Origin: Rhodococcoides fascians NBRC 12155 = LMG 3623
GTDB lineage: Bacteria > Actinomycetota > Actinomycetes > Mycobacteriales > Mycobacteriaceae
NCBI RefSeq assembly: GCF_001894785.1
Contig: NZ_BCWW01000010.1
Span: 62,001-126,000, forward strand
Length of the DNA stretch: 64,000 nucleotides
Direction of reading: 5' to 3'
Within the stretch, counting starts at the first letter, position 1. Every line of letters starts with the position of its first letter. The notes beneath the pieces are model-generated. The model was not told where the DNA came from, did no database searches, and worked only from the letters and a program-made list of their open reading frames with translations. A program made the translations under genes and the position numbers. This document shows, piece after piece, positions 62,473 to 64,000 of the stretch.

Positions 62473-63525
62473 ATGACCACCGAACCGAACCCTGTGCCCG
62501 ACAGAACGGTCGCCCTGATCGCGTACGGCACCGATGACATCCGCGTCGAAACAGTGGCGGTGGCCGACCCCTCGCCGGACGAGGCCATCGTCGCAATTGC
62601 TTACGGCGGAATCTGCGGCTCCGACTTGCATTACTGGAAGCACGGGGCGGCAGGACAATCGGTACTGAAAGCGCCGATGCGATTGGGACACGAGGCTTCG
62701 GGCACCGTGGTTCGGCGCGCAGGAGACGGCAGTGGCCCCGGTGAAGGCACCCCGGTCACCGTCCATCCGGCGACTCCCGCCGCCACCGGCGCGAAGTATC
62801 CGGCCGATCGTCCGAACCTGTCTCCCGGATGCCGCTACATGGGAAGCGCCGCGCAGGTACCGCACGACGACGGTTTGTTCATCGGTCATGTCGCCGTCCC
62901 GACACGAATGCTCAGAGCGTTGCCGGACGGTCTGGATCTGAGAATTGCCGCGTTGGCCGAGCCGGCGAGTGTCGCGTGGCATGCCGTCGAGCGTGCCGGG
63001 GCGGTGTCCGACAAGACGGTTCTCGTCGTCGGGACCGGTCCGATCGGTGCCCTCATCGTGGCGGTCGCTCGCCGAGCCGGTGCAGCTCGAATCGTCGCGG
63101 TCGACCTCGAGGACTATGCGCTCGATGTGACGCGTCGACTCGGAGCACATCGAACAGTCGACGCCCGAGACGGGGCGGCAGTCGCGGCGGTCGAGGCCGA
63201 TGTGACGTTCGAGTGCTCGGGCAACCACCGCGGTCTGGCGTCTGCAATCGACGGCACGGCTCGCGGCGGTCGTGTCGTCATGGTGGGGTTGCCTGCGGCC
63301 GGGCCTCAGCCGGTGCCGCTGTCATTGGCGATCACCCGGGAGATCGACCTGATCGGCTCGTTCCGGTTCAACACCGAGATGGACGACGTGATCCAAGCCC
63401 TGGCCGACGGTTCACTCGATGTGGCACCCGTCATCACCGCGGAGTATCCGGTGGCAGACGCCCTCGACGCGTTCGCGCTCGCCGCCGATGCATCCCGATC
63501 GAGCAAAGTCCTGTTGACGTTCTGA
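62473..63525 (+). CDS. idnD: L-idonate 5-dehydrogenase-like zinc dehydrogenase
   Basis: The 350-aa medium-chain dehydrogenase begins like IdnD (GGICGSDLHYWKHGAAGQSVLKAPMRLGHE), with catalytic zinc ligands Cys and His/Glu, and has VVGTGPIGALI and VDLEDYALDVTRRLGA for NAD. The structural-zinc lobe that normally holds a CxxCxxC cluster has only one Cys (LSPGCRYMGSA), so the structural zinc appears lost. It would oxidise L-idonate or a related sugar acid. Last gene of the operon. Confidence 0.85.
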   Translation: MTTEPNPVPDRTVALIAYGTDDIRVETVAVADPSPDEAIVAIAYGGICGSDLHYWKHGAAGQSVLKAPMRLGHEASGTVVRRAGDGSGPGEGTPVTVHPATPAATGAKYPADRPNLSPGCRYMGSAAQVPHDDGLFIGHVAVPTRMLRALPDGLDLRIAALAEPASVAWHAVERAGAVSDKTVLVVGTGPIGALIVAVARRAGAARIVAVDLEDYALDVTRRLGAHRTVDARDGAAVAAVEADVTFECSGNHRGLASAIDGTARGGRVVMVGLPAAGPQPVPLSLAITREIDLIGSFRFNTEMDDVIQALADGSLDVAPVITAEYPVADALDAFALAADASRSSKVLLTF

Positions 63526-63532
63526 CGGGCTA

Positions 63533-64000
63533 CTACTCGAATTCGGTTCGTATCGACTGTGTCGTGAGCTGCAGCATCAGCACGAAGCCGGTCAGCGTCA
63601 CGACGATCGGGGCCCACAGCACCACCGCCACGAATGTGTCCACATCGCGTTCCAGCACTATGTACACCGCGACGATCGATGTTCCCAACAGGCACAGGGC
63701 GATGTGCGCAGCGAGGCGCCATTTGTCGAAGAAGAACCCGGCCAACATTCCCATCGGGATGAGGAAGGTGCATTTGCCGAGGGTGACTTCCGGCGCGAAA
63801 TTCGCGGTGATGGTGGCTCCGAAGATCGACAGATCGGCTATGACGACGAAGGCGAAGGCTTGCCCGAGCGTCGGCCACGGTCCGAACCACCAGAACGCGC
63901 CCATGATGTATGCGGCGATCATGCACGTCCATTGCACGATCGAGGGGATGGGGGTGGTCGCGCCGTACCCGAACGCCAGCTCGAGGGTGACCACGACGGC
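63533..64000 (-). CDS. Membrane protein, N-terminus outside window
   Basis: The minus-strand frame ends at 63533 and stays open to the right edge, so the start may lie beyond it (an internal GTG at 63994 would give 153 aa). It contains about five hydrophobic segments, among them SIVQWTCMIAAYIMGAFWWF, AFAFVVIADLSIFGATI, CTFLIPMGMLAGFFFD and HIALCLLGTSIVAVYIVL. No family is recognised. It is convergent with the sugar-acid operon, seven bases away. Confidence 0.6.
   Translation of the reverse strand, partial: AVVVTLELAFGYGATTPIPSIVQWTCMIAAYIMGAFWWFGPWPTLGQAFAFVVIADLSIFGATITANFAPEVTLGKCTFLIPMGMLAGFFFDKWRLAAHIALCLLGTSIVAVYIVLERDVDTFVAVVLWAPIVVTLTGFVLMLQLTTQSIRTEFE

Overview
The window is high-GC actinobacterial DNA and most resembles Rhodococcus or a close relative in the Mycobacteriales. 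The reasons are GTG/TTG starts, GTGA/ATGA translational couplings, a deazaflavin (F420)-type domain, a mymA-like Baeyer-Villiger cluster, a seven-iron ferredoxin and a PucR-type regulator. This assignment is inferred from gene content; there is no rRNA gene or intact tRNA to fix it.

Region 1 (1-13 kb) is an accessory/defence island. It opens with the truncated end of a DnaQ-type exonuclease with a BRCT domain. Next comes a decayed tyrosine recombinase, an IetAS-type AAA ATPase plus subtilase defence pair, and a membrane-anchored pentapeptide-repeat protein. These are followed by a tRNA-Leu(TAA) 3'-half remnant and a second, diverged copy of the recombinase carrying an in-frame TGA. A small protein with a HEPN-like RX4H motif then lies divergent to a cN-I-type 5'-nucleotidase. 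The ietA and pentapeptide genes are visibly more AT-rich than the flanks, which fits transfer.

Region 2 (12.1-21.1 kb) is bracketed by two imperfect ~250-bp direct repeats, each containing a tRNA-Lys-like 3' half followed by a terminator or its decayed version. Between them are small metabolic genes (CMD, cupin, two lipoproteins, SDR), an aldo/keto reductase remnant, an XRE regulator, a zinc alcohol dehydrogenase and an MFS exporter. Two further MFS exporters and a TetR gene follow, to 24.8 kb.

Region 3 (24.8-40.9 kb) looks like one catabolic unit. A thioesterase, a Baeyer-Villiger monooxygenase, an alpha/beta-hydrolase fused to an SMP-30-type lactonase, an SDR and a PucR regulator form an overlapping run. 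After it come a second SDR, ferredoxin, two moeA genes, two paralogous bis-MGD molybdoenzymes and a molbindin. Three divergent intergenic regions in this block carry the same TGTGC-N4-GCACA inverted repeat, suggesting a shared regulon. Both molybdoenzymes keep the [4Fe-4S] cysteines but seem to have alanine where Sec/Cys normally binds Mo.

Region 4 (40.9-56.1 kb) is mixed chromosomal content: PadR/SGNH hydrolase pair, ABC permease, secreted lipase, LLM flavin enzyme, enoyl-CoA hydratase-like protein, an OYE-deazaflavin reductase fusion beside an MFS exporter with a perfect 10-bp inverted-repeat operator, stress-type SDR, STAS protein and aldo/keto reductase.

Region 5 (56.2-63.5 kb) is a sugar-acid operon: LacI regulator, 2-hydroxyacid dehydrogenase, D-mannonate dehydratase, mannitol/fructuronate-type dehydrogenase, MHS-family transporter and L-idonate-type dehydrogenase. 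The last feature is a membrane protein cut by the window edge.
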